Positions 10,683-22,680 of a stretch of DNA of 64,000 nt are shown here, piece after piece (within the stretch, counting starts at the first letter, position 1; each line of letters opens with the position of its first letter). The DNA lies in contig JAFBJZ010000406.1 of NCBI GenBank assembly GCA_016785225.1, positions 101,325-165,324 of the forward strand, written 5' to 3'. The position numbers and the translations under genes were made by a program. Origin of the DNA: Psettodes erumei (lineage: Eukaryota; Chordata; Actinopteri; Pleuronectiformes; Psettodidae). Under the pieces are notes generated by a model. It saw nothing but the letters and a program-made list of their open reading frames with translations, had not been told where the DNA came from and searched no databases.

Positions 10683-11183
10683 AATACATACAGCCCCATT
10701 TAAGAAGTTCTAGGTCACCAGAAAAGTACGTGCAGGGTAGCAATTGAACAGTGCGATACAGTTTTACAGAAACAGGGAAAGCAAAGCAGGGGTGAAGGCT
10801 AGAATAGCAAGTGCTGAGATGGCATTAGTAATATTAGTACTGGTGCAATTTACAAATGATCCCAAGTGTTTGTTAGTTGGTTAGTAATATTTATCTGTTA
10901 GTTAAGTATTAGTATTAGTAACTGTAAAACAAAACATAAATGTTAGTAATTTACGTAGTCAGGTAAGCAGAGTGAAGGAATTAAAATGAGAATTGAAACA
11001 AGTTTATGAAACACTAGAAACTACCAAAGCCACCTGAAACAGATGGACAGGTGGACAGGGGAAAATACACTAACAGTAATCACCAGACTGGGTAAACGTT
11101 GGTGCGTCATACAGTGATGTAAGTGTGAAAGGGTTACACATGAGGAAGAAATGAAATGCAAACTGAATTGTCACAGCTATATA
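10683..11183. other. Unassigned DNA
   Basis: No coding or repeat signature beyond short 'ttagtaatatt'-like simple repeats around 10,825-10,950. Confidence 0.35.
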
Positions 11184-11610
11184 CAGTGAAGCCTGAAATT
11201 ATTCATACAAAAATACATTCAAAATTCATACAAATTTTGACTTAAAGTTACTTCTATTCAACCAGCAAGTTTTCTTGTTTGGAAATGACACAGGCATCTC
11301 CCAGAAGATAATAAGACGATGTACAAGAGGCATCATTGTGGAAAAAATGATTTATCAGCTTTTATTTACATTTGAACAAAAAGTGGTATATCCAAAATTA
11401 TTCATACCCTTTGCAAACTGTCACAGTCTACGGGAAAATCCAAAGTTCTGTACCATTCCAAATAGTCCAAGCTGTTCTAATTACCCTGATTCATTGGGAA
11501 CAGTTGTTTTAATCAATTCAACAGGTGAAAAACAGCAGCTCTCTGCATTTGGTCTGTGGACAGTCATGGCTAAGACAAAGGAGCTCACTGAGGACCTGCA
11601 GCTCCGCAGC
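11184..11610 (+). mobile_element. Tc1-like transposon, internally and 3' truncated
   Basis: Starts with a Tc1-style end (TA then CAGTGAAGCC, 11,181-11,193). Family landmarks follow: 'gatgtacaagaggcatcatt' (11,318), 'catttgaacaaaaagtggta' (11,371), 'aggtgaaaaacagcagctct' (11,524). The transposase start codon at 11,565 opens MAKTKELTEDLQLR, the N-terminus of this Tc1 group. The reading frame is lost immediately after (about 11,607), where CT-rich sequence takes over. Only the left end, the 5' untranslated part and 14 codons remain. Confidence 0.75.
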
Positions 11611-11864
11611 CTATATACATCTGTTCCTGCGCTCTCTCTCTTTCTCTCCTTACTCCCCAATTTCTCACCTCTTAACCCCCACAACCACACAAACACACTG
11701 TGTCTGCTAGACAGAGGACAGTGGGCACAGACTACTCCTAATTAAGTGGCTTTAATTTGAAATGTGTCCCCACAGGTAACCTATGACAGACAAAAGCAAA
11801 ATGCTCAGACCCCCAACACTAGCACATCAAGGCTGTATGCACTAAGAACTAATCTTTCTCCACC

Positions 11865-11867
<3 letters not shown>

Positions 11868-11947
<80 letters not shown>

Positions 11948-11963
11948 TGTGTGTCTGTGTGTT
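11868..11963. repeat. (GT)n microsatellite
   Basis: About 95 bp of GT repeat, interrupted by TC near 11,901 and by CT variants at the right end. The long cysteine/valine frames here are artefacts of the repeat. Confidence 0.95.
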
Positions 11964-12590
11964 GATCCCTTTGTGTGTCAGTGTTTGTGTGTGTTCCCTA
12001 ATTGGAATGCTATGCTTTCGGTTATGCAATCACAGATGAATTTGAACTGAAATGAAAATAATTGCTTCACTTTGGCTGGTCAGACATTGTAACGAGTGGT
12101 GTGTTTTCACAGAGTCAGAAATTTAACACAGTATGCCCCAATGTTTACACTCAAACTTGTTAACTTGATCATATGATGTTTTTTCAGTCAATCTGCTACA
12201 CTGTGTCAATTTACAGTTTACGGCCACTTCACACCATAGAAAACGGTTTTCAGAGCATTGCAGGGTGAAGTTACAGCTGAGTAAATTGACCCATCTCTGC
12301 TCAACCCAAGTCAGCTGATCGTGTTTCTTGCAACTTCTCTTGTCAAGTCGCTGTAGCTGGTTTTAGAGCAGAGGGCAGATCGTCGAGGTGGTGGAGTTTC
12401 GGGCAGACAGGAAAGAAGAGAGGATTGGCTAATCATTTATCTATCTGTGTGTGGTTTAAGTGTTTAGCTAACATAGAGACATAAAATAAATAAATCCCTG
12501 ATTACTTGTGTAACATAAACTTCCTTCATTGGCTGGTCAACACAGACATACCAGAGAGCAGTGGAGGGGATACAGGGGATATGACATGTC
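11964..12590. other. Unassigned DNA
   Basis: No gene or recognised transposon between the two GT microsatellites. Confidence 0.35.

Positions 12591-12646
<56 letters not shown>
12591..12646. repeat. (TG)n microsatellite
   Basis: Nearly pure TG repeat of about 50 bp preceded by TCTG units, followed by an A/T-rich stretch with runs of A at 12,684-12,704. Confidence 0.95.
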
Positions 12647-12649
<3 letters not shown>

Positions 12650-13669
12650 CAATTTTTGTATTTAAAATAATTTAAATAATTTTAAAAAAAATATTTTTAA
12701 AAAATATATATTTTCTGCATAGTACCACATGTGTAAATGGATGTTTGCAGACTTGATTGCTATAGTTATCTACTACGGGAGGTATATTGTCTGGCCCCTG
12801 GGTTAGTCATTTGGTTATAATCCACTGTATTTGGAAATATGTACCCAGGTTCCATCTATAGGACAGAACCACACAATCAGCAAATGGTACTGGGCACTGC
12901 CTAGGTTTAAATTGTATTTTGGTGTTTAAAATTAATTAACACCTCTGTAATTAATGGCATGACCAAAAGCAAATACAGTAATATGCAGTGAACCTGCAGT
13001 TTTGAAGTCCTTTGGGGTGTAAGAGTCCCTGAACAGTTGTTGACTTGACTTTACCCACTGTACAATCCAGCCCCAAACCAATACATTAGTGATTTAGATT
13101 AAAAAAGCCCAAGATTCTATGGAAAAACAATAGTGATCAGCATATGCACACTGTCACAATTTTAATACAATAAATGCTATAAACCTTTAAATCTTAAATT
13201 AAGAAAAACAGATTTTTGCCCAATCTTTATAGCCTACAGGTCAGTAGAAAAATATGCTTTATTCAATGTAATTGTTTTTGAAGGATTCAGATCGTAGGTG
13301 TTAATTAAAATGTCCCTATAACAACATTCATACAGAGAGTGCTTTCATAAATTGGCCAATCCATTTCAGAGCTAAGAAGCACATTATTTTGCAGTATGCA
13401 GTATGCTGTTAAATTATGGAATATGTTTTCCATGGCTTAATTGAAACTGAAATTGAAGCCTTAATCCAGCTAATAATAAGTTGTATGGGGTTTCAAGGCA
13501 CATAGTAGTCTAAAAATTATGATGCAAAAATAAATTAAATTTAAAAAATCCAAATATGTGGAAACTCATGCACACTGTTTGTGTATGTGTGTGTTAATCA
13601 GTTTTTTCCTCAGGCCTGCGTTTGCCAGGACCTCGCAGAGTAATCCTGTCAGAGAGACCAGCTTTATCC

Positions 13670-13671
<2 letters not shown>
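12647..13671. other. Unassigned AT-rich DNA
   Basis: No coding or repeat family recognised. Confidence 0.35.
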
Positions 13672-13702
<31 letters not shown>

Positions 13703-13951
13703 TTCTGTCTTCCGAGGACATTACACTGACTTACATTCCTTTGCTGGATACTTACTCTTAATCCTAACCATCGCTACTACATACCCAACCCTAACCCTTA
13801 CACTCACCCTAACCTTAATCTAAACACAACTTTACCCTAACCTTTAAACATTTCCTCACCTTAAAATGTAAGGCTCATCGTTATGGGGGCTTTTTGTCCA
13901 CATAAGGGGGGAGACAAGTCCCTGTACTGTTTAGGTCCCCACAACATGAGG

Positions 13952-13987
<36 letters not shown>

Positions 13988-13995
13988 TACACACA
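13672..13995. repeat. CA-flanked dispersed repeat with telomere-like core
   Basis: An (AC)n tract (13,672-13,701) and a second (AC)n tract (13,953-13,995) bound about 250 bp. The core has degenerate CCCTAA units ('ccaaccctaacccttacact', 'accctaaccttaatc', 13,786-13,850), then 'ttatgggggctttttgtcca' (13,882) and 'taggtccccacaacatgagg' (13,932). I recall this arrangement as a widespread fish repeat that travels with CA microsatellites. Its class is not clear from sequence. Confidence 0.65.
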
Positions 13996-14169
13996 AAGTG
14001 CCTGAGGGGAAAGCATGTTGTTGGAGAGATAAGGCTCCTTTGTTAGCCAGTTGACACTATTAATTATACTGGGCCCAGGGAAACAGGTCAATGACCTTAC
14101 TAATAGTTGGTTTTGTGTTTAGATCTATGTGTGTGTTTTAGGAGAGGAAAGGACAGAAAGCTGGAGATG

Positions 14170-14440
14170 GATATAAACATATTTCAAAGTGTTTAAGGAT
14201 ACTAGTACCAACTGTGAAGTCCAGAAAAGGAAGAAACATGGACACACCAAGACTCCACCAAGAAGAGGAAGACCAAGCAAAATAACAAAAAGAGATGCTA
14301 GGATACCTTAAAAACCTTGAGGAAACCTTAGGAGTCCTTAGAACCCACTGGAATAAAGGTATGGATTTTTGGGAGAGAAGAAGCAGGAAGACATTGGTTA
14401 TTTCTAGACACAAGACAGCAGAGTTGGAGCAGGCTAAAAA
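14170..14440 (+). pseudogene. Tc1-like transposase fragment
   Basis: In one frame near 14,248-14,302 the + strand reads KTPPRRGRPSKITKRDAR, the GRP(S/R)K linker between the two helix-turn-helix DNA-binding parts of Tc1 transposases. A shifted frame continues with YLKNLEETLGVLR. The frame is broken and neither the catalytic DDE part nor the inverted ends are seen. It is unrelated in position to the Tc1 end at 11.2 kb, so it is probably a separate relic. Confidence 0.6.
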
Positions 14441-15572
14441 TCATGAGAACAAACCAAATGAACGTGTGGTGAGAAAGCAAAAGTCAAAAGTGCCCATGCC
14501 AGCAATATCTGGTACTTCTCTACACAGAGTTTGCTGGCATTTTAAATGAATTATTATTTTAATGATTCAATTTATATTTCAACATTTGAATCATATGTGT
14601 TTTGTTTTGTTTTTATTTTCAACAATATCCTGTTATTTTTGTTACCTCTTCTAAATGATCCATGGTTAAATGTATGCATGGTGTATAAGATGAAAAATAT
14701 TCTTTTAAATAAAAGTGCAGCCAGATTGACCCAATGACAATTTCCATCACGGTTCAGGAAAAGTGGTTAGGAAAGGAGTTTTTTTTTTAACTTTTCAAAT
14801 CAGGGAATCCCAGAGCACACTACACAGCTGCAACACTGAGAAGAGGTATTGTTTAGATTTGTTACTGTTTGTATAAGAGACTGGGGGGAATATTAAATAC
14901 TGTGTTCTTGTGTGTTTTGTTTGTCTCTCCTTTGTAGGGGTTGTTGGCTGTATCTGTATCTAAAAATTGTGGCTCAACAGTTACTGACTTCTACAATGCC
15001 CAAAATTGCTATGAGTCAGTGGCACACGAAAAAAACTTGATGTTGGACAGATAAGACTGAAAGAATTTTTCAGACTTTTCTGTGTTCAAGTTATGAGCAA
15101 TATTGATGGGACATCCTCAGGCTTGTTACCAAGGACAGAATGAGTACTGGAAGATTGCACTCACATGAAAGTACAGTTATTTTAAAGAAATTTTACTCAA
15201 GTAAATTAAATTTACTTTTACATAAATGCACTGTGATAGAAGAAAAAAGTAAGTCAAGTAAAATTTACTCTGAGTAAATGATTTGTAGCCTGAGAATAAA
15301 ACTGATTATCAATTGCAAATATACAATGAGCTTTCTCTACATAGCCCCACTAGAAACTTCCAGAAAATAGGATAAGACCATTATATCAAGTGTCCATTTA
15401 ATGCAGTAATATTAAGATGTATGGATGATATCGCCAGCCACGTGATATGGAATGAAAAAGGAATAAAGCATCACCAAGGGAGACAACAGAGTACTAATAA
15501 GTTTCAATGTATGTACTTCTAAATGTCCATGTGTGTCAGCTTTAGGCCTTCAGGCCACAGGAGTGGAGGCAC
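14441..15572. other. Unassigned DNA
   Basis: No gene recognised. Around 15,190-15,280 'tttactcaagtaaa'-like words occur in both orientations and may be the remains of a small inverted-repeat element. I could not define its ends. Confidence 0.3.

Positions 15573-15629
<57 letters not shown>
15573..15629. repeat. (AGAT)n then (AG)n compound microsatellite
   Basis: About nine AGAT units followed by about ten AG units. Confidence 0.95.
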
Positions 15630-16139
15630 AAAGCTGTTTCGTCTGTTCTTGCATGTAGAACCTTCAGCCTGCCTGAGGGGAGCGTGTTCTCAGTAGAGAG
15701 CAGGAATTGACCAGGATGTCATGGGTTTTTCATGATGTTTGTGGCCTGTTTGTGAAAGGGGAGCTAACAATCCACTGTGCTGTTTTTATGATCTGGTCTT
15801 TCTTTTCTACTGCATTGAAATGTGTGATGTTCTTGAAATGGCATTGTCTGTGGAACTGAAAAAACAGTTAACACCAAGATGCATAAAAGTTGTGTCACTG
15901 TGCCAAACTGCAGCAGTGAATCTCTGAAATGCACAAGCGGACTTTAAATGAATGAATTGATGAAACTGCTCTGCTTTTTTTTCCTGAAATGGCATGATGA
16001 AATTCAAAACTAATGGACTGTCAAAATACTCAGGAGATGGAAAGAAATACAAAACAGCAGATTTTTATTACTCACTTGTCAAATATCAGAGACCTGGCTC
16101 CAAAAGTATGAGACTTTCATTACCTATGTTTCCACCCAA
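15630..16139. other. Unassigned DNA
   Basis: No coding or repeat signature recognised. Confidence 0.35.
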
Positions 16140-16320
16140 TCCAATTCCAATTTTATTTGAATAGTGCCAGTTCACAACATGCATTATCTCAAGGCACTAT
16201 ACACAGTGAGGTAAAGACCTCACAGTGTTAGAGAGAGAAACCCAACAGTTCCCACAATGAGCAAGTACTTGGTGACAGAGGAGAGGAAAAACTTCACTTT
16301 AACAGACAGGAACCTTCAGC
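16140..16320. repeat. Fish SINE/LINE-tail interspersed repeat
   Basis: 'ccaattccaattttatttga', 'tgcattatctcaaggcacta', 'agagagaaacccaacagttc' and 'gaggaaaaacttcactttaa' in that order match an abundant teleost interspersed repeat family that usually starts with 'ttcaattttatttatatag'. No coding capacity. Exact family not assigned. Confidence 0.5.
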
Positions 16321-17587
16321 ATGCGCAGTCTCCATATGCACTCACACAGCCAGACGTGCCCGGGCACACACACCGATATCTCAGCCACCACCTGTCCATC
16401 TGCTCTGCCTCCCAACTATAAACATTGACTTTTCCAAAGAGCTGAGGGCTCCGTGGGAGGTTGAAAGCCCAGCAGCTCAAAAAGTAGAACTTCAGGAAAA
16501 ACTCCTTGAAATCAACAGAAAAAGGGAGTATGCTGTGAGTATTGTGACAGTTTGAGATCAGAACATGATCTAACATGGTAGCCCACATCTAGGTGATTAA
16601 CAAACAAAACTTTCTTCCCCAATTTATCCAAAGCCTGGTTTAAAAAAGATTAAGTCATACAGCCATCGTACTAAATTAACAGTGGGCAGAGGCAGGCTGG
16701 AGGATCTGGAGTTTTACATCGAAGAGTTCTACAAGCTGATGGTCATGGCAAAACCCACCAAGACCCAGACGCAGTCCACGAAGAGAAGCTTCCCGGAGGA
16801 CTCACCTGGGAAGTTTTTCAGGTTTTTCAGGTTTTGAAAGAGTCAGTGAAGTCCCTCAATGAGGGAATGACCCAGCTCTCAAAAGAAAATTAAAATTTTA
16901 AAGAGGCTATCCTTGATCTCAAAGTGCGCAGCATGAGAAACAATCTGGTTTTCTCTGGGATTCCCGAGCAGGCGGAAGAAGACCCCGAGTCAATGGTGAC
17001 ATAGTTTCTTCAGGCACATCTCAAGCCCCCCTACCGATTTTACCCAGAACATCACTTTCCACCAGGTGCACCACTGCGGAGGGTAGAAGCCCGGCAGTCG
17101 GTGTCCAAGATCCATCATTGCCAAATTCAAACACTTCAAACAAAAGAAGCTGGTGTAGATCCTGAATCGCTACACAGTTCTCTTTCCTCTCAGGAAAAAA
17201 TATCTTGGTGATGGGCTCGGGCCGTCACTGGGGATGATAAACTGTACATTAACACCCAACTTTACCACAACTGCAACAACACCTCCTGGCTTTACTAACC
17301 TTCTTCCCCTCTCACGTAGCCTCATCCCAGGTAAGTATGCATCATTTATTTAACCCCAGCTATTATTTACACAATACAGCACACTCCCAGTCTGTTCTAA
17401 CTCTCAGACAGTTATGTTGGCAGCTCGCTTATTGTTTTTCCTATATGTCCTTTACGTTCTTTTCTCCCCTCTTTCAGGTTAGTCTTAGTCTTGTTATGTA
17501 AATGCAGCCATTTAAAATGATTAAGACTCATTCAGGGACTCAAACTTACATATCAGCCACATGCACACCATGTCAACCACTCACACT

Positions 17588-17590
<3 letters not shown>

Positions 17591-17624
<34 letters not shown>
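17591..17624. repeat. (AC)n microsatellite inside the LINE
   Basis: About 16 AC units between the ORF1 and ORF2 remains, absent from coding parts of the element. Confidence 0.95.
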
Positions 17625-17626
<2 letters not shown>

Positions 17627-17677
17627 TCACACACTACACATTTACACATAGGCTACACTTAACTTGTTAACTTAGAT

Positions 17678-18058
17678 ATGGCCACAGTTAAGCTTGTCAC
17701 TTGGAATGTTTGTGGAATTGGCTCTAAGAAAAAAATAATCCAAATATTTAACCACCTAAAAACCTTACAAGCAGACATTGTCTTATTAGAGGAGACCCAC
17801 ACAGCAAAAACAGCAGAACATACACTTACAACACCACATTTTCTTCACAGCTACTTAGCAAGCTACAACTCAAAACAAAGAGGTGTCGCCATCATGATCA
17901 ACAAAAGAGTAAATTTTACCAATAATAACTCTATCATTGACCCAGATGGTAGATTCATTATAATTAACATTTCAATTCATGATACAAACTTATGCATTTC
18001 CAGTTCACCCGCCTTCCTTGTTTCATCCTTTCTTCTCCTCATTTTCTATGCACTCTGA
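17678..18058 (+). pseudogene. LINE ORF2 endonuclease N-terminus
   Basis: Starts MATVKLVTWNVCGIGSKKK and continues LQADIVLLEETH and NSKQRGVAIMIN, the first blocks of the L1/Tx1 APE-type endonuclease: WN.(N/C)G with the catalytic Asn, and a Q/E-E-T-H box in which Glu replaces the usual Gln. The enzyme would nick target DNA for target-primed reverse transcription. The frame shifts at about 18,000, and IVGGSFNLVHNPDLDR (the endonuclease GDFN block with Asp replaced by Ser) is readable at about 18,070. Confidence 0.85.
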
Positions 18059-18869
18059 CACCACACTTATCGTAGGAGGGAGCTTCAATTTAGTTCATAA
18101 CCCTGATCTTGATAGGCTCAGCACCTAAGGTAACTACCACAGATATCAGTCAGCAGATATACTGAAAGAGTACATGAGTGATTGTGGTCTTTGTGATGCA
18201 TGGCATTCCCAGCACCCCATCCACAAAGAATATAGACTACGTTCTGCGCAGCAGGTCAACTTTAATGGATATCTCGGACATGCTGATTTATCTAATTATT
18301 ATCAGTGAGAAAGCACCAGTCTCTAACCAGTCTGTGCATGACTAAGATATCATCCTCTCCACCAATGAGAAACTGGAGACTTATTACATCATTGCTAAAA
18401 GATCCAGAATTTGTAAAATACTTTAGTAGAGAGTGGACAGCATTTTTGGACAGAAATTAACTGCCTGAAACATCACCATGTGTTCTCTGGGAGACGGCAA
18501 AGGCCGTCATGCGTGGCAAAATTATTTCCTACTCTACACACATGAAAAAAAAGAGAGAGAGAGAGAATCTGATTTAGAGCAAAAGATTAAGACATTGGAG
18601 GTTGTTGATACTGTTTTTCAGGAAGAGCAAGTGATGAGTGAAATAATGAAACATAAGCTTGAATTAAACAAATTTAATGAAGAAAAAATTCAGTTCCAGC
18701 TGCAGCAACCCCAATAAATTAAAACTTAACAAGGCGAAATCTATGATTTCTTCTATTAAGGACTCCACTGGGAAAATAACTCTCTCACTCACTTTTAACT
18801 CACTTTTATAAAAACATAGGATAAGCACCATGGCTGAACTCCACGAAGCCCTCCAGCAGATGCCTATTT

Positions 18870-19776
18870 AGAAAGCCCATGGACCAGATGGCTTCCCAAC
18901 CAAATTCTACAAAGAATTGTGGCCAATAATCAGCCCCACTCTCCTTAAAATAGTAACATACACAAAAGAAAGTGGGAAACTCTCTTCAGAAATGAACTCC
19001 ATGCTTGTGAACCATAAGCCTTCTTCTTAAATCAAAGACCCAACACTGCCACCTAGCTATTGCCCAATATCACTTATCAATGCAGGTCTTAAAATAATCT
19101 GCCATAACTGTCTCACTCGATGCATTTGACTGGGATAAATTGGAAATTTCTTTTGGGAACATTACACAAATTTGTATTTTGGAATGCTTTCATATCTTGG
19201 CACCGTGTGCCTCTGTGAGGACAAACAATCAGACCTTACAGGTTTACTCTGCAAAGGGGCAAAGGCAAAGGGCCTTTCTTCTTCACTTTTTGCCATATCA
19301 CCATTGGCAGCTGCTGTTCAACAACATAAAAATATCAGGGGAATACAAACAACAAATCTTGACCACAAAATAAGTCTTTATCCTGATGATGTATTAACTT
19401 TCCTTGAAAATCCTTAAGTTTCTCTCTTCAAAACTATTAAAGTTATTGACAATTTCTTTACAATTTTGAGTATGCCATTAACTGGGGTACATCAACTGTC
19501 CTCCTTATCAATTTCAACTTCCACAGTTCATCATCTATGCCACTTCACACAGGAAAGCTTAGGTATTTGGGCATTAATATTTCTGCCAGGCTGTTTGACC
19601 TCCCCCAACTTAACTACACTCCCCTTTTAAAAAAAATAGAGGGCAACCTCATAAACTGGATGAACCTGTCTGTATCACTTATGGCTAGGATAGCCACAGT
19701 AAAAATGACAGTCTTGCCCAAAGTGAATTACCTCTCCATGATTCCTACTCAGCTTCCTGTAAAGTGGTTCAAATAA
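18870..19776 (+). pseudogene. LINE ORF2 reverse transcriptase remains
   Basis: Readable pieces include KAHGPDGFPTKFYKELWP (about 18,870), PPSYCPISLINAGLK (about 19,049), SVRTNNQTLQVYS (about 19,206), ISLYPDDVLTFLENP (about 19,371) and LRYLGINISARLF (about 19,549) followed by SLMARIATVKMTVLPK. These are L1-clade RT blocks in the correct order. The normal YADD has become YPDD, and several frames alternate, so no functional enzyme is made. Confidence 0.85.
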
Positions 19777-20578
19777 TAAGATTTAAATGTTTCCAATTTT
19801 AATGGAAAAACAATCCATTAGAATCACCAAAGTTTTATCATTCTTCAATAGACTACAGTACATCTTGACCTGGATCAAGCCTCACCCACTTGATCCACTC
19901 TCATGGATAAACATACTGTAAAAAGATACAAAGCACACTCCTGACAGCCTGATGGAAATTTCTCAAAATTATAAAATCTCCTCTTGTTCCATGCAAACTC
20001 ACACCTATTTGGAACAATCCTGGCATCCCTCTGAACAAAAAAATCTTACACTTTCCATCATGGAATAGTAAAGGGGTTTGAGTTTTGGGGGACATCATCC
20101 AAGGTGGTAACTTTAAGTCATCTAATGATCTAAGGACGGAATACAGCATCAAAAGCAATAGTTACTTACCATAATTCAGGCAAGATTTAAACTCAAGTCT
20201 AACCAATTAGCCCTAGAAGTATCTCCCACAGAAAATGACTTCATAAGTCTCTCACCCCCCAAAATCCTATCAAAAATGTATGTGCTTTTAGCAAGGACAG
20301 ACGGTACAGTCTCCCTCCAACTTCCAAATGGGAAAGAGACTTTTTCTAGATCCAGCTTTCTGTAGTGAACTGTGCATGAATATATTCAGAATGACACAGG
20401 ACTCCAACCTGCAACTCATACAGTAAAAAATACTCCATAGAATACACTATATAGGACAAAAGATGTTCAAAATGGGTCTTGCGCACTCTAGCACCTGCTC
20501 TGGCGACCTCACTCACTTTATGCTAAACTAAACATACCCCAAGGAAAAGTCCATTCAGGCATTTGCTCTTAGTCTCTC

Positions 20579-20579
20579 T

Positions 20580-20615
<36 letters not shown>

Positions 20616-20817
20616 AAGAGTGTGTGTCTTGGAATACTTAGGAATGCCAGCCATGCCGAAAGATTTCATATTCCCTGGATATCTGGAGAGTGCCCCCCCC
20701 CCCCACACACACACACACACACACTCATTCCTCAGTATAACAGAGTCTTGGCTAAACTTGGAGATGAATAAAGAACTCCTGCATACTACAACCTTTCTCT
20801 TTCACTCATAGATTTGC

Positions 20818-20852
<35 letters not shown>
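20579..20852. repeat. Three clustered GT/AC microsatellites
   Basis: (GT)n at 20,579-20,614, a run of about ten C followed by (AC)n at 20,694-20,723, and (GT)n at 20,822-20,852. The middle one is in the opposite orientation to the outer two. Confidence 0.93.
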
Positions 20853-20854
<2 letters not shown>

Positions 20855-21399
20855 TCAGTGTTTGAGCCAAGGTCCAAGGCCTGTTCAGTAACTTGCTTCA
20901 TCTTTCTGTGCTTCATGCCAAGTTATTTCAGCTGAACCTGTTCACAGTGTGAACTGGGTTCACCTCAAAACGTCCACCAGTCAGGAATGAGAATGCAGCC
21001 TGAATATATCTAAGGAAATGTGAATGGCTACAGTGATATACAGAAGTTATAATCCCAGATATTTTCATAACAAAAACAGATATTTGTAAAGAGAAAGGGT
21101 AATGGGCTCAAAATTCCTGCACAAAACCAATAAGAGGTGAACTGATAAAATATTTTTTAAAGTATTTAACTTTCACAAAAACACAGAGCTGACACATTAA
21201 AGAACAAGCTTGAAGAAAGAATGGGGATGAAAATGTAATTTCAAAGGAAAGGGATGCAAACTCCCAACACCCAACTGTGCACAGACACACACAAACAACA
21301 TGAAAACAAAATGACTTATGACAAATCTAAAATAAGTAGAAACTGGGATAAAAAAAAGAGGATGTTCTTCACCTAACAAAAGTGTACCTTAAGTGGATG
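20853..21399. other. Unassigned DNA
   Basis: No gene or repeat family recognised. Confidence 0.35.
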
Positions 21400-22680
21400 G
21401 TAATAGAATGAGAATAGACCCACCCAGAGCTGACACTGAACAATACAAGAAAAATATAAGGGAGAAGAAAGCAAAACATGACAACAATGCTCAGTGAATC
21501 TAAGAGCAGCCCACAGTAATCTCCCAGAGCAAGACCCAGTAACCATCATGATGGCAGACATCCAAGAAAGAGTGTTAAATATAAAGAGCGGGATTGCACC
21601 GGGCCCTGGACAAAGAAACTAACTCCACGAATGCCTGGCAGCAGAAATGAACCATCTGCTAATGGATGCGACCCACCTCGGTTGGACAGTCTTGATTATG
21701 AAGGATCCCCAGATGGGAGCAATCCCTTCCAACTACAAACCAATAACCTGACTCTGCACAACATGGGAACTCCTGTTAGGCATCATTGCAGCTGTGTTAG
21801 TAGGCTCAATACATGAGCAGGGTCCAGAATGTTATGATCCCTGTCTTTCTGGTTTCTGTCTTGTTGGTGTGTTTCCCCTTTCCGTGTGTTCATATGTTTC
21901 TGGTGTTTCATATACTTGTTTCAGTCCTCATTTTACTTCCTTCGCTCTTTTGTAACCTCTGTCCCTGCTTTGCTTTCCCTGTGCATTAAGGCTCCCTCTT
22001 GTGTTCTCCCTCATGGTTAATTATCTAGTTAACTCCTTGCACCTGTGTCCTGTTTGCTCGTTACCTCCCTCCTGTGTATTTAAAATCCTGCACATCAGTT
22101 ACCAGTTGTAAGAATGTGACCAGATCATTCTGTGCCAAGAGTTCTCTATACCATCTTGTTCTGTTCTTCTGAGACACCCTTTGCCTTTGTTTCTTGCCTT
22201 AGCCCTTGTTGGATCTGTCTGTGATTATCTAGATTTTGACCTTGTCTGTCTGTCTGACTACAAATGTGGTTGTTGTTGCTCTGTTTTTTTAACTTTGCTT
22301 ACGTATTACAATTCTGTTTTTTGGATCTCTGGTTTTGGAATTGTTTGCTGTGAATTTTTGACTAAACTCAGCACTGAATAAAGGTTATTGCTGTCTACGA
22401 CACTGACTTGCAACTGGTTCCTGTACTGATCTTCACACAGAAAGGAATTGATAGCAACACCAAAAGAGTCAAACACCAACTACTGACTGTTAGTCACTTG
22501 AGACAACTTGTGCACCTCCTCGATCAAAGAAGCTGGTCGGAAGGACAGCAAAGAGGCCAATCATGGCAGCACAACGACATATCACTGAGAGAGTTGCTTC
22601 AGCAGATTCCACCAACACATTGCAGAGATCTCTGTCCAGAAGAGAGCAGCCCTAGATGTGAGCACAGGTAGAGCTACCTG
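21400..22680 (+). mobile_element. R4/Dong-like LINE fragment, split by a solo LTR
   Basis: Left part (21,400-21,829) has the peptides RADTEQY, EQDPVTIM-like and ADIQERVLNIKSG, then ALHECLA- and TVLIMKDPQMGAIPSNYKPI-type RT blocks. Right part (22,438-22,680) resumes with QKGIDSNTKRVKHQLLT and then jumps to the C-terminal LRELLQQIPPTHCRDLC. The central RT, zinc knuckle and endonuclease are therefore deleted. A 608-bp LTR interrupts the block between MSRV and QKG. The - strand copy at 27-29 kb belongs to the same family. Frames are heavily broken. Confidence 0.75.
21830..22437 (+). repeat. Solo LTR, 608 bp, with CAGAA target duplication
   Basis: Starts TGTTATGATCC and ends GATCTTCACA (TG...CA). 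It is flanked by CAGAA at 21,825-21,829 and again at 22,438-22,442. Removing it rejoins a LINE coding block, so both edges are independently supported. Inside are a TATA-like 'gtatttaaaatcc' (about 22,076) and the poly(A) signal AATAAA (22,377-22,382, 'ctgaataaagg'), in the order expected of an LTR read on +. The 5-bp duplication and ends fit a gypsy- or retrovirus-type LTR. A diverged, inverted relative lies at 10,186-10,682. Confidence 0.88.

Larger units (their letters stand above)
16650..20480 (+). mobile_element. Decayed L1/Tx1-like LINE
   Basis: Two-ORF LINE in order on the + strand. Around 16,680-17,240 are ORF1 remains, including RSMRNNLVFSGIPEQA (about 16,929-16,976) of the L1 ORF1 (transposase_22) type. 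ORF2 starts near 17,678 with an APE endonuclease; RT pieces lie at about 18,870-19,420 and a C-terminal part at about 19,540-20,200. A CA microsatellite (17,591-17,624) sits between ORF1 and ORF2. Many stops and frameshifts show it is old. The RT box reads YPDD rather than YADD. No poly(A) tail or target duplication was identified. Confidence 0.8.

Noticed and set aside
11764..12050. Cysteine/valine- and His/Thr-rich open frames at 11.8-12.0, 12.5, 13.6, 20.5, 53.0 and 63.1 kb
   Set aside because: These are translations of GT/CA microsatellites.
18478..18717. 79-codon open frame rich in Lys/Glu
   Set aside because: It falls inside the decayed LINE ORF2 between endonuclease and RT, and reflects A-rich coding remains.
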